From JAKSPM01 sp964450645 (GTDB lineage: Bacteria > Bacillota > Clostridia > Oscillospirales > Oscillospiraceae): DNA of 40,959 nucleotides. Made by a program: the position numbers and the translations under genes. Positions within the stretch are counted from its first letter, which is position 1. Each line of letters begins with the position of its first letter. Below the pieces are notes generated by a model. It was not told the DNA's origin. It saw only the letters and a program-made list of their open reading frames with translations, and did no database searches. The stretch lies in assembly GCA_964450645.1 (NCBI GenBank), contig CAYVEB010000015.1, positions 1 to 40,959 on the forward strand, given 5' to 3'. This document shows, piece after piece, positions 16,361-24,539 of the stretch.

Positions 16361-18202
16361 CTATTCAACTGTCACAGATTTCGCCAGATTCCGCGGTTTA
16401 TCTACATCGCAGTTGCGGGCCACCGCAACATAATAAGCAAATATCTGCAGCGGAACCACCGTCAGACTGGGCTGGAAGATCTCCTCCGTTTCCGGGACGA
16501 ACAAGACATTTTGCGCCGTCTGGCCAATCTCGTCGCGGAAACGTTCCAACGTGATCGCCAGCACATCGGCCCCTCTCGCGCGAACCTCCTTGACGTTGGA
16601 CATGGTCTTTTCAAACAGCTCCGGCACCGTCGCCAGCGCGACGACCAGCACGCCCGGCTCGATCAGGGAAATGGGCCCGTGCTTCAATTCGCCCGCAGCA
16701 TAGGCCTCGCTGTGAATGTAGGCGATTTCCTTTAACTTCAAGCTCCCCTCCAGGCAGACAGCGCTGTCAATATTGCGCCCAATAAAGAAAGCGTCTTTCC
16801 GGTTGAAGTGCTTGGAAGCAAAATACTGAATTTTCTGGATAAACTCCGGGCTTAGCAACTCCTCCACCTGCTCCGGCAGCTTCCGCAGCGCCGCGACCAG
16901 GCGCAGATACGTCTCCTCGCTGATGGTCCTGCGCCGCTCGGCCAAAGCCAGGCCCAGCAGATAGACCACGGCAAGCTGGGTGGAATACGCCTTTGTCGTC
17001 GCAACGGCGATCTCCGGGCCGGCCCAGGTATACAGCACATTGTCCGCAGCCTTGGAAACAGCCGACCCAACCACATTCACAATGGCCAGCGTCCTGGCGC
17101 CGCGGCGCTTCGCCTCCCGCAGGGCGGCCAGGGTATCCGCCGTTTCACCAGACTGGCTGATAGCGACAACCAGCGTGCCGCTGTCCAAAATAGGCGAGCA
17201 GTAGCGGAATTCCGATGCCAGCACCGGCTCCACCGGAATCCGGCAGATCTTTTCGAGAACATACTTCCCCACGCGTCCGACATAGTACGCCGAGCCACAC
17301 GCCACGATATAGATCTTCTTCAGGCAGTCCAGATACTCCGGCGGCCAGTCCAAATCGCCCAAATAGACGCGGCCGTCTTTAATTCGCGGTGAGATGGTGT
17401 CCCGCAAGGCGCGGGGCTGTTCGTAGATTTCCTTGAGCATGAAATGCTCATAACCGCCCTTTTCCGCCGCGCTCAGTTCCCAAGTGATCATCTCCGGCTC
17501 CTTGGTGATCTCGTCTCCGGCGGCATTGAAGAACCGGGCTTCTTTGGAAGAGAAAACGACCATATCACCGTCGTCCAGATAGCAGACCTTGCGGGTATAC
17601 TTTAAAATCGCGGGGACGTCGGACGCGACGAAATTTTCGCCCTCACCAAAGCCAAAAATCAGCGGGCTGTCTTTCTTCACGGCAATCATTGTGTCCGGAA
17701 AATCCTTGCACAAAATGCCCAGCGCGTAACTGCCCTTGATCCGGGAAATCGCCTGGCAGACCGCGGCAAAGAAATTGTGGCAGTCCTCATAATAGTATTC
17801 CACCAGATTCGCCACCACTTCCGTGTCGGTCTCTGAATGGAATGTCTTTCCCAAGCGGATGAGCTTTTCCTTTAACTGCAAATAATTCTCGATAATTCCA
17901 TTGTGCACCACGGCAATCTTCCCCGCGTCCGCCATGTGGGGGTGGGAATTCTCATCCGAAGGCGCGCCGTGTGTTGCCCAGCGGGTATGGCCGATGCCCA
18001 TGGTTCCGCGCAGGGCCTTGCCGCCGTCGATAATCTCGCTTAAATTTTTCAATCTGCCCTTCGCCTTCGCGACCCTTAAGCTGCCGTCCGCAAAAACGCA
18101 GACGCCGGCAGAATCATATCCGCGGTACTCTAGCTTCGTCAGGCCATCGAGCAAAATGGGCGCGGCCTGTTCTTTGCCAACGTAACCGACTATTCCACAC
18201 AT
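16361..18202 (-). CDS. glmS: glutamine--fructose-6-phosphate aminotransferase (isomerizing)
   Basis: GlmS makes glucosamine-6-phosphate from fructose-6-phosphate and glutamine, the entry into peptidoglycan precursor synthesis. The 613-residue product has the N-terminal glutaminase domain with nucleophile Cys2 (MCGIVGYVG), GIGHTRWATHG and HNGIIENY. Two SIS sugar-isomerase domains follow (ACGSAYYVG, SQSGETADT, ATTKAYSTQL) with the terminal DKPRNLAKSVTVE. GGAGGATAAATT precedes the ATG. The promoter at 18235-18263 leaves only about 26 bases of leader, so there is no room for the glmS ribozyme found in many Firmicutes. Confidence 0.97.
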   Translation of the reverse strand: MCGIVGYVGKEQAAPILLDGLTKLEYRGYDSAGVCVFADGSLRVAKAKGRLKNLSEIIDGGKALRGTMGIGHTRWATHGAPSDENSHPHMADAGKIAVVHNGIIENYLQLKEKLIRLGKTFHSETDTEVVANLVEYYYEDCHNFFAAVCQAISRIKGSYALGILCKDFPDTMIAVKKDSPLIFGFGEGENFVASDVPAILKYTRKVCYLDDGDMVVFSSKEARFFNAAGDEITKEPEMITWELSAAEKGGYEHFMLKEIYEQPRALRDTISPRIKDGRVYLGDLDWPPEYLDCLKKIYIVACGSAYYVGRVGKYVLEKICRIPVEPVLASEFRYCSPILDSGTLVVAISQSGETADTLAALREAKRRGARTLAIVNVVGSAVSKAADNVLYTWAGPEIAVATTKAYSTQLAVVYLLGLALAERRRTISEETYLRLVAALRKLPEQVEELLSPEFIQKIQYFASKHFNRKDAFFIGRNIDSAVCLEGSLKLKEIAYIHSEAYAAGELKHGPISLIEPGVLVVALATVPELFEKTMSNVKEVRARGADVLAITLERFRDEIGQTAQNVLFVPETEEIFQPSLTVVPLQIFAYYVAVARNCDVDKPRNLAKSVTVE

Positions 18203-18234
18203 AATTTATCCTCCGCTTTTGTTTATACGTGTGC

Positions 18235-18263
18235 ATTATATAAGATATGTGTATAAAAATCAA
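18235..18263 (-). promoter_or_regulatory. promoter for glmS
   Basis: Minus-strand TTGATT (18258-18263), 17 bases, perfect TATAAT (18235-18240), about 32 bases from the ATG. Confidence 0.8.
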
Positions 18264-18338
18264 CTATTTTTTTGCATTTTCCTCGGAATTCCTGATTTTG
18301 CTTCCGATTACATGGCCAAAATGGCGATTGGACACAAA

Positions 18339-18371
18339 ATCCGCCCCGATTCGCAGCCGCGCGATCGGGGC
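18339..18371 (-). terminator. terminator after the DEAD-box helicase
   Basis: Minus-strand GCCCCGAT (18371-18364) pairs with ATCGGGGC (18350-18343) over a 13-base loop, followed by GGATTTTG. It lies 8 bases past the helicase stop and before the glmS promoter. Confidence 0.6.
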
Positions 18372-18378
18372 AGACCTG

Positions 18379-19557
18379 TCAGCGGAATCTTTTTCGCGGC
18401 GCGCTCTTGGGCGGCTCGGCTATCACCAAAGCGCCGTCTTCCAGAAAACGGACAGGCTTGATATCAAAATGGGAATATTTGGCGATCTCCTCCAACTTGG
18501 CCCGCTCCGGGAAGGTCCCCACCAGCGAAAACGCCATGCCCTTTTTCCGCGCGCGGCCGGTGCGGCCGATGCGGTGGATGTAATACTCATTTTCCTCCGG
18601 GATGTCGTAGTTGATCACACAGTCTACATCATCCACGTCGATGCCACGGGAGGCGACGTCCGTGGCAATCAGCACCGGCAGTTCTCCCCGGCGGAAGGCC
18701 GCCATGGTCTTTTCCCGGATGGTCTGTCGGATATCCCCATGGAGGCAGTCCGCTTCCACGCCGCAACGCTTTAAATCGTCGCACAGCCGCTGGCACATGA
18801 CCTTGGTGTTGCAGAAAATGATCACGCGCTCAAATCCCATAGTGTGCAGCAGATTCCGGGTCGTAATCTCCTTTTCCAGCGGCGAGACCGAAATCGCATA
18901 CTGGTCGATATCCGGGCGGCTCTCCGCCTTGGGCTGAACCGTGATCTCCACCTCGTCGCGCTGGTACATCCAGGAAACCGTCATGACCTCCTGGGAAATG
19001 GTCGCGGAAAACATGCCCAGATTTCTCCGGTTTTTGATCTTATCCAGAATTTTCGTCACGTCCTTAAAAAATCCCATGTCCAGCATCCGGTCGGCCTCAT
19101 CCAGTATGACGGTCTGGATCTTATCGAAGCGCACGGTATGGCGGTTATAGTGATCCATCAGCCGCCCGGGCGTCGCCACCACGATCTGCGGGTTCTTCTT
19201 TAAATTCCGGATCTGGGTGTCGATCTTCGCGCCGCCGTACAGCACCGCCACACGTATATTTTTATAATACGCCAGCAGCCCTCGCAGCTCGTCGCCGATC
19301 TGCAAGGCCAATTCGCGCGTTGGCGCGAGAATCAGTCCCTGAAGGTCCGGGCTTTCGGGATCAATGTGCGAGATCATGGGGATGCCAAAGGCGAAGGTCT
19401 TTCCGGTTCCCGTCGGTGCTTTGGCAATCACGTCCCGCCACTGCATCAGCGGCGGAATGGCCTCCTCCTGGACGCGGGTGGGGTACCCGTAGCCCTTTTG
19501 TTCCAGCGCTTTTAAAATCTCCGGCGACAGCCCCAGATCTTGAAAAGTTTTCTCCAT
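18379..19557 (-). CDS. DEAD-box RNA helicase
   Basis: ATP-dependent RNA helicase of 392 residues, a minimal two-RecA-domain core with little C-terminal tail. Visible motifs: Q motif (GYGYPTRVQEEAIP), I APTGTGKT (47-54), Ia PTRELALQ, Ib ATPGRL, II DEAD (153-156), III SAT (184-186), IV IIFCNTK, V ATDVASRGIDV and VI HRIGRTGR. Such short helicases act in ribosome assembly or RNA decay, often under cold stress; the substrate cannot be read from sequence. AGGAACAGGAT precedes the ATG. A hairpin separates it from the methyltransferase gene upstream. Confidence 0.93.
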   Translation of the reverse strand: MEKTFQDLGLSPEILKALEQKGYGYPTRVQEEAIPPLMQWRDVIAKAPTGTGKTFAFGIPMISHIDPESPDLQGLILAPTRELALQIGDELRGLLAYYKNIRVAVLYGGAKIDTQIRNLKKNPQIVVATPGRLMDHYNRHTVRFDKIQTVILDEADRMLDMGFFKDVTKILDKIKNRRNLGMFSATISQEVMTVSWMYQRDEVEITVQPKAESRPDIDQYAISVSPLEKEITTRNLLHTMGFERVIIFCNTKVMCQRLCDDLKRCGVEADCLHGDIRQTIREKTMAAFRRGELPVLIATDVASRGIDVDDVDCVINYDIPEENEYYIHRIGRTGRARKKGMAFSLVGTFPERAKLEEIAKYSHFDIKPVRFLEDGALVIAEPPKSAPRKRFR

Positions 19558-19590
19558 AATTGCATCCTGTTCCTTTGCATTTCTTTTTCC

Positions 19591-19612
19591 AAAATTTCAC
19601 GGCAGCCGTGAA
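19591..19612 (-). terminator. terminator after the homocysteine methyltransferase
   Basis: Minus-strand TTCACGG (19612-19606) pairs with CCGTGAA (19602-19596) over 3 bases, followed by ATTTTGG. It lies immediately after the stop codon. Confidence 0.6.
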
Positions 19613-19613
19613 T

Positions 19614-20471
19614 TCATCCGGCGGCCTTGCGCAGCGCGGCCAGATGCTCCGGCGTCGTCCCGCAGCACCCGCCGACAATCGTCGCGCCCGCCGCAATCAA
19701 CTTTTGCATCCCGCGCGCAAATTCCGCCGGCGTCATCGCGTAGCGGGCGTTCCCGGCGGCATCGATATCGGGCAGTCCCGCGTTGGGCTTGGCCACCACG
19801 GGGACATCCACCGCACGCGCCACCCGCTCTACCAGGCGCAGCACGCTCTGCGGCCCGCTGGAACAGTTAACGCCCACGGCGTCGGCCCCCAGTTCCGCCA
19901 ACATCCGGCAGACCTCCGCGCCGTCGTCGCCAAAGTAAGTCCTCCCGTCGGCCTCCACACTCAAGGTGCACATCACCGGCAGCGCGCACAGACTCCGGAT
20001 CGCCTCCAACGCAATCACAGACTCCGCGCCTCCCAGCATCGTCTCCACCACGAACAGGTCCACGCCCGCCGCTATCAGCGCGCCCGCCTGCTCCGCATAG
20101 ACGTCAAACAGCTCCTTGTCCGGAATATCCCGGCGGCCCAAGGTGGTCATGTCGCCCGCGACCAAAGCGCTTGCGCCGGCCGCCCGGCGGCTCAGCGCCA
20201 CCAGTTGGCGGTTCCAGCCAGCAAGATAGCCCGCGCAGCCGTACATGTCCAAATAGCGGCGGTTGGCCGTGAACGTGGGTGCATAGAGAATCTGACTCCC
20301 GGCGGCAGTATAGCCCTTTTGCAGCACAAGCAAGGACTCCGGGTGCTCCAAAATCCACTGTTCCGGGCAAGCGCCGGGCGGCATCCCCGCCGCGCGCAGA
20401 TTGGAGCCGGTCGCCCCGTCCAGCAAGACCACATGCCCGCGCGCAAGCGAGCGAAATTCTTCTCTTGTCAT
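19614..20471 (-). CDS. homocysteine S-methyltransferase family protein
   Basis: A 285-residue stand-alone Pfam S-methyl_trans (MetH N-terminal type) TIM barrel that moves a methyl group to homocysteine or a similar thiol using zinc. The three zinc ligands are present: Cys203 (GVNCSSGP), Cys269 and Cys270 (GGCCGTTP). The opening VLLDGATGSNL and the segment QILYAPTFTANRRYL are family typical. There is no folate- or B12-binding domain, so the methyl donor may be S-methylmethionine or an unknown partner protein; this is undecided. AAGGCGGTGG precedes the ATG. A promoter lies at 20492-20520 with a leader too short for a SAM riboswitch. Confidence 0.9.
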   Translation of the reverse strand: MTREEFRSLARGHVVLLDGATGSNLRAAGMPPGACPEQWILEHPESLLVLQKGYTAAGSQILYAPTFTANRRYLDMYGCAGYLAGWNRQLVALSRRAAGASALVAGDMTTLGRRDIPDKELFDVYAEQAGALIAAGVDLFVVETMLGGAESVIALEAIRSLCALPVMCTLSVEADGRTYFGDDGAEVCRMLAELGADAVGVNCSSGPQSVLRLVERVARAVDVPVVAKPNAGLPDIDAAGNARYAMTPAEFARGMQKLIAAGATIVGGCCGTTPEHLAALRKAAG

Positions 20472-20491
20472 GCTTCCACCGCCTTTTTGCC

Positions 20492-20520
20492 ATTATAACC
20501 CGTTCCGACACAAATTACAA
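20492..20520 (-). promoter_or_regulatory. promoter for the homocysteine methyltransferase
   Basis: Minus-strand TTGTAA (20515-20520), 17 bases, perfect TATAAT (20492-20497), about 20 bases from the ATG. Confidence 0.75.
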
Positions 20521-20598
20521 GTGGCAAACCGGCGGCCGATTCTCAGCGCGGCCGCTTTTTCAAAAAATTATGGAAACCCGCGTAAAATTTGTGGCGCA

Positions 20599-20627
20599 TT
20601 GACAAAAATCTTGGGATATGTTATACT
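20599..20627 (+). promoter_or_regulatory. promoter for the S-layer/Ig-like gene
   Basis: Perfect TTGACA (20599-20604), 17 bases, TATACT (20622-20627). The leader carries a hairpin, CCCGGCG (20637-20643) with CGCCGGG (20656-20662), before the GAAAGGAAG ribosome-binding site. Confidence 0.85.
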
Positions 20628-20690
20628 GAAAACACTCCCGGCGGCGATTTCCTTTCGCCGGGGCATCTATTAGAAAGGAAGCATTTTCTT

Positions 20691-22034
20691 ATGAAAATTA
20701 GGAGCACAGCCGTTGTTTTGCTGCTGACCATGCTACTGACCATGCTGCCCTTTGGCGCGTTTGCCGCCGAAGACGACCAGCTGACAGAACAACAGTTTCA
20801 GGTCCTTCAGCAAAATCTAGACAAAATCCAAATGGGCGCGGACTGCAAGCCAACCGAAGCGGTTTCTACGGCCTCCTTGGCGTGCATTGCCTCGCCCCTT
20901 GCAGTCAGAGGCGCCGGGGACAACACCGTCCTGCCCAGCTTGATCATGGATGGGATGTCCGCTATGATTGAAGATACCATGTACATGCAATTTGTCCTGA
21001 ACGTCGTCAGTTCGCAGCACCAGGCCGCGTTTGTGCAGGTGTACTACGAGGAAATCGCAGACGCCAACTATGTCGCCGGCCACGCCACGGAATACCCTAA
21101 GGCAAAAGGCGTCTATGAATGGGACGTGGACTGGGACACCTCCGGTGAACGCACCGGATCGTACGTGGTGGCCATCTTCTCCGCCAACTATGTCGCCGGC
21201 AAATGGGAAATTATCTCTGACACCATCTACCAGATGAATGCCAACCTGACCGATTCCTCCACACCGCTCAGCGCCGTTTCCTTGCGCGACATGGATACGG
21301 ACGCCGTTGTCACCTCCGCGACCGTCTCTTTGGACGATCCGCATCTGATCTGCTATGCGTCCATAGAGCCGCGGAACACCACCGTTGACCGCAGAGTACA
21401 CGCGGAAAGCTCCAACGAGGAGCTTGCATCCGTGGAAACATGCGGCGGCGTTTTGTACATCGAAGCCCTCATGCCCGGCGCCTGCGATATCACCGCCACC
21501 GTTTTCGGCAAAACCGCCACGCTCCATCTGACCATTCCCAGTTCCGTCACGGATTTGACCATGGAGCAGACGGAGCTGACCCTCCACGAGGGAAAAAGCA
21601 GTGCGCTGCAGATCAACGTAACGCCCGCCGACGCCATCGGCCAAGTGTCCTGGTCCACATCGGACCCGACCGTGGCGACGGTATCCAAGAGCGGGCTTGT
21701 CACCGCCGTGGGAGGGGGCACCGCTGTGATCACAGCGAAGAGCGGCGAGCGCCAGGCCGTCTGTACCGTCACGGTCACCCCGCACGAATATGAAACCAGC
21801 CACACGGATCTGTCTTGCACAACGCCGGACGCCACGGTTTACACCTGCACCATCTGCGGCTATGTAAAGCAGGACGTCCATACGCCGCCGCTGGGTCACA
21901 ACTGGGATTCCGGCGTCGTCGCCACAGCGCCGACGCAAACTGAATCCGGCGTCCTTCTGCTGACTTGTACGCGCTGCGGGCAGACCAGAACCCGAATTCT
22001 ACCGCCCACATCCGGCTGCCCCGTCGTCGACTAG
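20691..22034 (+). CDS. secreted cell-surface protein with Ig-like (Big_2) domain, interrupted by an assembly gap
   Basis: The product starts at the ATG at 20691 with a clear signal peptide (MKIRSTAVVLLLTMLLTM..., cut near FAAED). A region of unknown fold follows, then a bacterial Ig-like domain of group 2 (about residues 295-375: VTDLTMEQTELTLHEGKS, WSTSDPTVATVSKSGLV, GTAVITAK). After that comes a cysteine-containing motif common in clostridial surface proteins (CTTPDATVYTCTICGY, LGHNWDSGVV, LTCTRCGQTR). The stop TAG at 22032-22034 is 6 bases from the N run, and SLH repeats resume after it, so this is probably one longer gene. Confidence 0.8.
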   Translation: MKIRSTAVVLLLTMLLTMLPFGAFAAEDDQLTEQQFQVLQQNLDKIQMGADCKPTEAVSTASLACIASPLAVRGAGDNTVLPSLIMDGMSAMIEDTMYMQFVLNVVSSQHQAAFVQVYYEEIADANYVAGHATEYPKAKGVYEWDVDWDTSGERTGSYVVAIFSANYVAGKWEIISDTIYQMNANLTDSSTPLSAVSLRDMDTDAVVTSATVSLDDPHLICYASIEPRNTTVDRRVHAESSNEELASVETCGGVLYIEALMPGACDITATVFGKTATLHLTIPSSVTDLTMEQTELTLHEGKSSALQINVTPADAIGQVSWSTSDPTVATVSKSGLVTAVGGGTAVITAKSGERQAVCTVTVTPHEYETSHTDLSCTTPDATVYTCTICGYVKQDVHTPPLGHNWDSGVVATAPTQTESGVLLLTCTRCGQTRTRILPPTSGCPVVD

Positions 22035-22040
22035 AGCCCG

Positions 22041-22050
22041 NNNNNNNNNN
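22041..22050. other. assembly gap (ten Ns)
   Basis: Ten unknown bases, a conventional scaffold spacer that need not reflect true size. It lies inside what appears to be a single S-layer-type gene. Reading frames across it cannot be trusted. Confidence 0.98.
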
Positions 22051-22549
22051 CTTTGCCGGCATCACGGACACGCTCTTCGGCGGTGGCCAGAGCATGAACC
22101 GCGCCATGCTGGTCACGGTTCTGTGGCGGCTGGATGGAAGACCTGCGCCGCAAGGTGAAAACACCTTTACCGATGTGGCGCCCAGGCGGTACTACACGGA
22201 TGCTGTGATTTGGGCCAACGCATGCGGCATCGTGGAAGGCACCCATGCGGGCGTCTTCGAGCCTGAGAGCAACGTGACCCGGGAACAGATCGCGGCAATT
22301 ATCTACCGGTACGCCCGGTATAAGGGATACGACCTGTCCTCCTCGGCCGATCTGTCGGCGTTCCCGGACGCCGCGTCCGTCTCCCGCTATGCGAGGGATT
22401 CCCTGTCCTGGGCCAAGGCGGAGGGCGTGATCTCAGGTCTCAAGGCCCCCGCCGGCGTTACGCTGCTCGACCCCAAGGGCGACGCCACCCGTTCGCAGGT
22501 CGCCGCGATTTTGATGCGTTTCCTCTACAACGTTGTTGGCACGGAATAA
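22051..22549 (+). CDS. S-layer homology (SLH) repeats, C-terminal part of the surface protein (partial)
   Basis: After the gap the frame encodes the end of an SLH array: a partial first repeat (FAGITDTLFGGGQSMNRAMLVTVLWRL), a second (TFTDVAPRRYYTDAVIWANACGIVEG...VTREQIAAIIYRYA) and a third (LSAFPDAASVSRYARDSLSWAKAEGVISG...ATRSQVAAILMRFL). SLH repeats bind secondary cell-wall polymers and anchor proteins to the peptidoglycan. The start is missing because of the gap; the signal peptide and Ig-like domain at 20691-22034 are most likely its N-terminus. The FAGITDT start would fit a repeat cut by the gap. Confidence 0.88.
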
Positions 22550-22560
22550 ATCCACGTCTT

Positions 22561-22597
22561 CGGGCTGCTTTCCCTATCTGGGAGGCAGCCCGATTTT
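22561..22597 (+). terminator. terminator after the SLH gene
   Basis: CGGGCTGC (22561-22568) and GCAGCCCG (22585-22592), extended by TTTCCC/GGGAG pairs, are followed by ATTTTTA. It lies 11 bases after the stop. Confidence 0.85.
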
Positions 22598-22627
22598 TAT
22601 GTAGCCCCGAATCCGGCCGAACGGCAC

Positions 22628-22656
22628 TTGCAATTTTTGGCGGAACATAGTATACT
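22628..22656 (+). promoter_or_regulatory. promoter upstream of rpe
   Basis: TTGCAA (22628-22633), 17 bases, TATACT (22651-22656), about 185 bases before the rpe start. It leaves a long structured leader. Confidence 0.75.
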
Positions 22657-22662
22657 GTTCCC

Positions 22663-22841
22663 AGTGGAACCGCTGGGCGCGTAAAATGAGCCGTGCATCC
22701 CCATCCATACACGCCCAGCGATCCCTATCTCAAATGTGGCGTCTTCCTGCGCGGGCGAGAGCCTTCGTATGAAAACTGCCACATAGTCATTAGTATGCTC
22801 AGTTTCACCTAGAATGTGACATTTTTTTGGAGGTAAATTTT
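22663..22841 (+). promoter_or_regulatory. structured rpe leader, attenuator-like
   Basis: The leader has two long-range stems: CGCTGGGCG (22671-22679) with CGCCCAGCG (22712-22720), and ATGTGGC (22734-22740) with GCCACAT (22778-22784). The second arm can instead pair with ATGTGAC (22814-22820), which is followed by seven Ts and then the rpe GGAGG. Two exclusive pairings ending in a T-run beside the ribosome-binding site are the layout of a riboswitch or attenuator. I could not match it to a known class. A separate small RNA is an alternative. Confidence 0.45.
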
Positions 22842-23507
22842 ATGATAAAAGTCGCACCTTCGATTTTATCGGCGGATTTTGTCAATTTGGAACGGGATAT
22901 TCGCAAGCTGACGCTTGCCGGCGCGGACTATGTCCATGTGGACGTGATGGACGGGCTGTTTGTCCCCAACATCACCATCGGGATCCCCGTGGTCGCCGCC
23001 ATCCGCAAAATTACGGAGCTTCCGCTGGACGTCCATCTTATGATTGACCGCCCGGCCCGCTATGTAGAGGAATTTTGCAAGGCCGGGGCCGATATCCTGA
23101 CGCTCCACGTGGAGGCCGACACCCAGGAAAACACCCTGGCGGCCCTGCGCCGCATTCGTGAGCTGGGCGTCCGTCCGGCCGTATCGGTCAAGCCCAAGAC
23201 TCCCGCCCAGGCGGTCCTCCCCTATCTTCCCCTGTGCGACTTGATTTTGGTCATGACGGTGGAACCGGGCTTCGGCGGGCAGGCATTTATGGCGGATATG
23301 ATGCCCAAGCTGGCGCAGATTCGCACGTATATCGATCAGACGCGGCCGGGGTGCGAGCTGGAAGTCGACGGCGGCGTAAATCTGCACACCGGCAGGATCT
23401 GCCGCCAAAACGGTGCCAACGTGCTGGTCGCCGGCAGCGCCTATTTCAAGTCCGCGGAGCCAGCCGCCTTTGTGCAGGCGATCAAGACAGGCAGGGAAAA
23501 CTGCTGA
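22842..23507 (+). CDS. rpe: ribulose-phosphate 3-epimerase
   Basis: Interconverts ribulose-5-phosphate and xylulose-5-phosphate in the pentose phosphate pathway. The 221-residue TIM barrel has APSILSADF, HVDVMDGLFVPNITIG (metal and catalytic residues), LDVHLMI, VMTVEPGFGGQAF and LEVDGGVN. The frame extends 15 bases upstream, but the ATG at 22842 has GGAGG at 22829-22833 and gives the family N-terminus. Three genes linked to selenium/molybdenum enzymes follow on the same strand, and a structured leader precedes it. Confidence 0.96.
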   Translation: MIKVAPSILSADFVNLERDIRKLTLAGADYVHVDVMDGLFVPNITIGIPVVAAIRKITELPLDVHLMIDRPARYVEEFCKAGADILTLHVEADTQENTLAALRRIRELGVRPAVSVKPKTPAQAVLPYLPLCDLILVMTVEPGFGGQAFMADMMPKLAQIRTYIDQTRPGCELEVDGGVNLHTGRICRQNGANVLVAGSAYFKSAEPAAFVQAIKTGRENC

Positions 23508-23564
23508 GCGCAAAGCGTTCCCTGCGCCGGTCAGAAATTTTTGATGATAAAGGATTGAAACGTC

Positions 23565-23801
23565 ATGCGTCAAAAAACGCGCAAGCTGCTCATCACCTTT
23601 CCGACCACCGCCAGCGCCATTGCAACCGAGCAATACTGTCAGCGCCACAACCTTCCGGGACGCCTGATTCCGGTTCCGGGGAGCGTCAGCGCCGGCTGCG
23701 GCATGGCCTGGTGCTGTGCCATCGAGCAGCGCGAGCTTCTGTGCGCGGCCTTGCGCGAGGCAGGAATTGAACCTTCCGGCTTTTACGAACGGATGGTGTA
23801 G
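23565..23801 (+). CDS. DUF3343 protein, putative Se/S carrier
   Basis: A 78-residue protein of the DUF3343 family, sometimes called putative Se/S carrier-like. Seen: the start KLLITFPTTASAIATEQYC, the loop GRLIPVPGSVSAGCGMAW and cysteines 45, 50 and 51. The conserved cysteine in SAGCG is the presumed carrier site. Its neighbours yqeC and yqeB belong to the system that matures selenium-dependent molybdenum hydroxylases, so a role in delivering labile selenium is a reasonable inference, not a demonstrated fact. AAAGGAT precedes the ATG. Confidence 0.82.
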   Translation: MRQKTRKLLITFPTTASAIATEQYCQRHNLPGRLIPVPGSVSAGCGMAWCCAIEQRELLCAALREAGIEPSGFYERMV

Positions 23802-23804
23802 GCC

Positions 23805-24539
23805 ATGATTTACGAACAGCTGCTCATTCAAAAGGGTGTCACGGCCGTCATCGGCAGCGGCGGGAAGACAACGCTGCTGCGAGTTCTCGCCCGGCAGCTC
23901 CCCGGCACGGTGATCGTTGCCACCAGCACCCATATTTTCCCGATGCCGGATATGAAAAGCTTAACGGGCGGCGACCGGCACCAATTGGCGGCGCTGCTGG
24001 CCAGCGGCGGCCCCGTCTGTCTCGGCGAGCCGGCTCCCGGCGGCAAGCTGACCGCGCCGTCCATCCCCTTTGACGCGCTGGCGGCCATGGCGGACTACGT
24101 GCTGGTCGAGGCCGACGGCTCAAAGGGGCTGCCGTTAAAGGCGCATCTGCCCCATGAGCCGGTCATCCCGCCCGGCAGCAACCAGGTCATCTGCCTTGTG
24201 GGCCTGCGGGGCGTGAATCAGCCGATCCGCCTGTGCGCGCACCGCCCCGCGCTCTACGCCTCCCTGGCCGGGTGCGCCGTTTCGGATTCAGCGACTCCGG
24301 CGGTGATCGCCAAGGTTTTGCTGCGGGAGGGGCTGCACACGCAAGTTGTGCTCAACCAGGCGGACACGTTAGAGGACTTTCGCTCTGCCAGGGAACTGGC
24401 CGACAAGCTGCCTTGCCCGGTGTTTGCCGGAAGTTTACAAAAGGAGGAATTGATATGCTTGTCCTCATCCGTGGGGCCGGAGACATCGCCACCGGCGTCG
24501 CCTTGCGGCTGCACCGTGCGGGGATTCAGGTCGTCATGA
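23805..24539 (+). CDS. yqeC: putative selenium cofactor biosynthesis protein YqeC
   Basis: YqeC is a P-loop protein found with selenium-dependent molybdenum hydroxylases; its exact reaction is unproven. Seen: GSGGKTT at residues 17-23, TSTHIFPM, the YVLVEADGSKGLPLKAH motif and VGLRGVN. It starts 3 bases after the DUF3343 stop. The last 28 codons overlap the start of yqeB by 85 bases and become Ser/Pro/Cys-rich (SSSVGPETSPPASPCG), unlike the rest. The ancestral stop may have been lost, so this tail is suspect. Confidence 0.88.
   Translation: MIYEQLLIQKGVTAVIGSGGKTTLLRVLARQLPGTVIVATSTHIFPMPDMKSLTGGDRHQLAALLASGGPVCLGEPAPGGKLTAPSIPFDALAAMADYVLVEADGSKGLPLKAHLPHEPVIPPGSNQVICLVGLRGVNQPIRLCAHRPALYASLAGCAVSDSATPAVIAKVLLREGLHTQVVLNQADTLEDFRSARELADKLPCPVFAGSLQKEELICLSSSVGPETSPPASPCGCTVRGFRSS

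Noticed and set aside
18203..18234. glmS ribozyme upstream of glmS
   Set aside because: The promoter at 18235-18263 leaves a leader of only about 26 bases, far too short for the ribozyme, and none of its conserved core is visible.
20472..20491. SAM or S-box riboswitch before the homocysteine methyltransferase gene
   Set aside because: A strong promoter lies only about 20 bases upstream of the ATG, leaving no room for a riboswitch.
20817..21938. 373-codon minus-strand frame opposite the S-layer gene
   Set aside because: Composition is typical of an antisense shadow; the plus strand has a promoter, signal peptide and Ig-like domain.
22663..22790. 6S RNA or tRNA-Sec in the rpe leader
   Set aside because: No closing 5'-3' stem as in 6S RNA and no T-loop sequence as in a tRNA. 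The paired segments fit a leader better.
22866..23933. 355-codon minus-strand frame opposite rpe and DUF3343
   Set aside because: It spans several real genes in antisense and shows no family motif.
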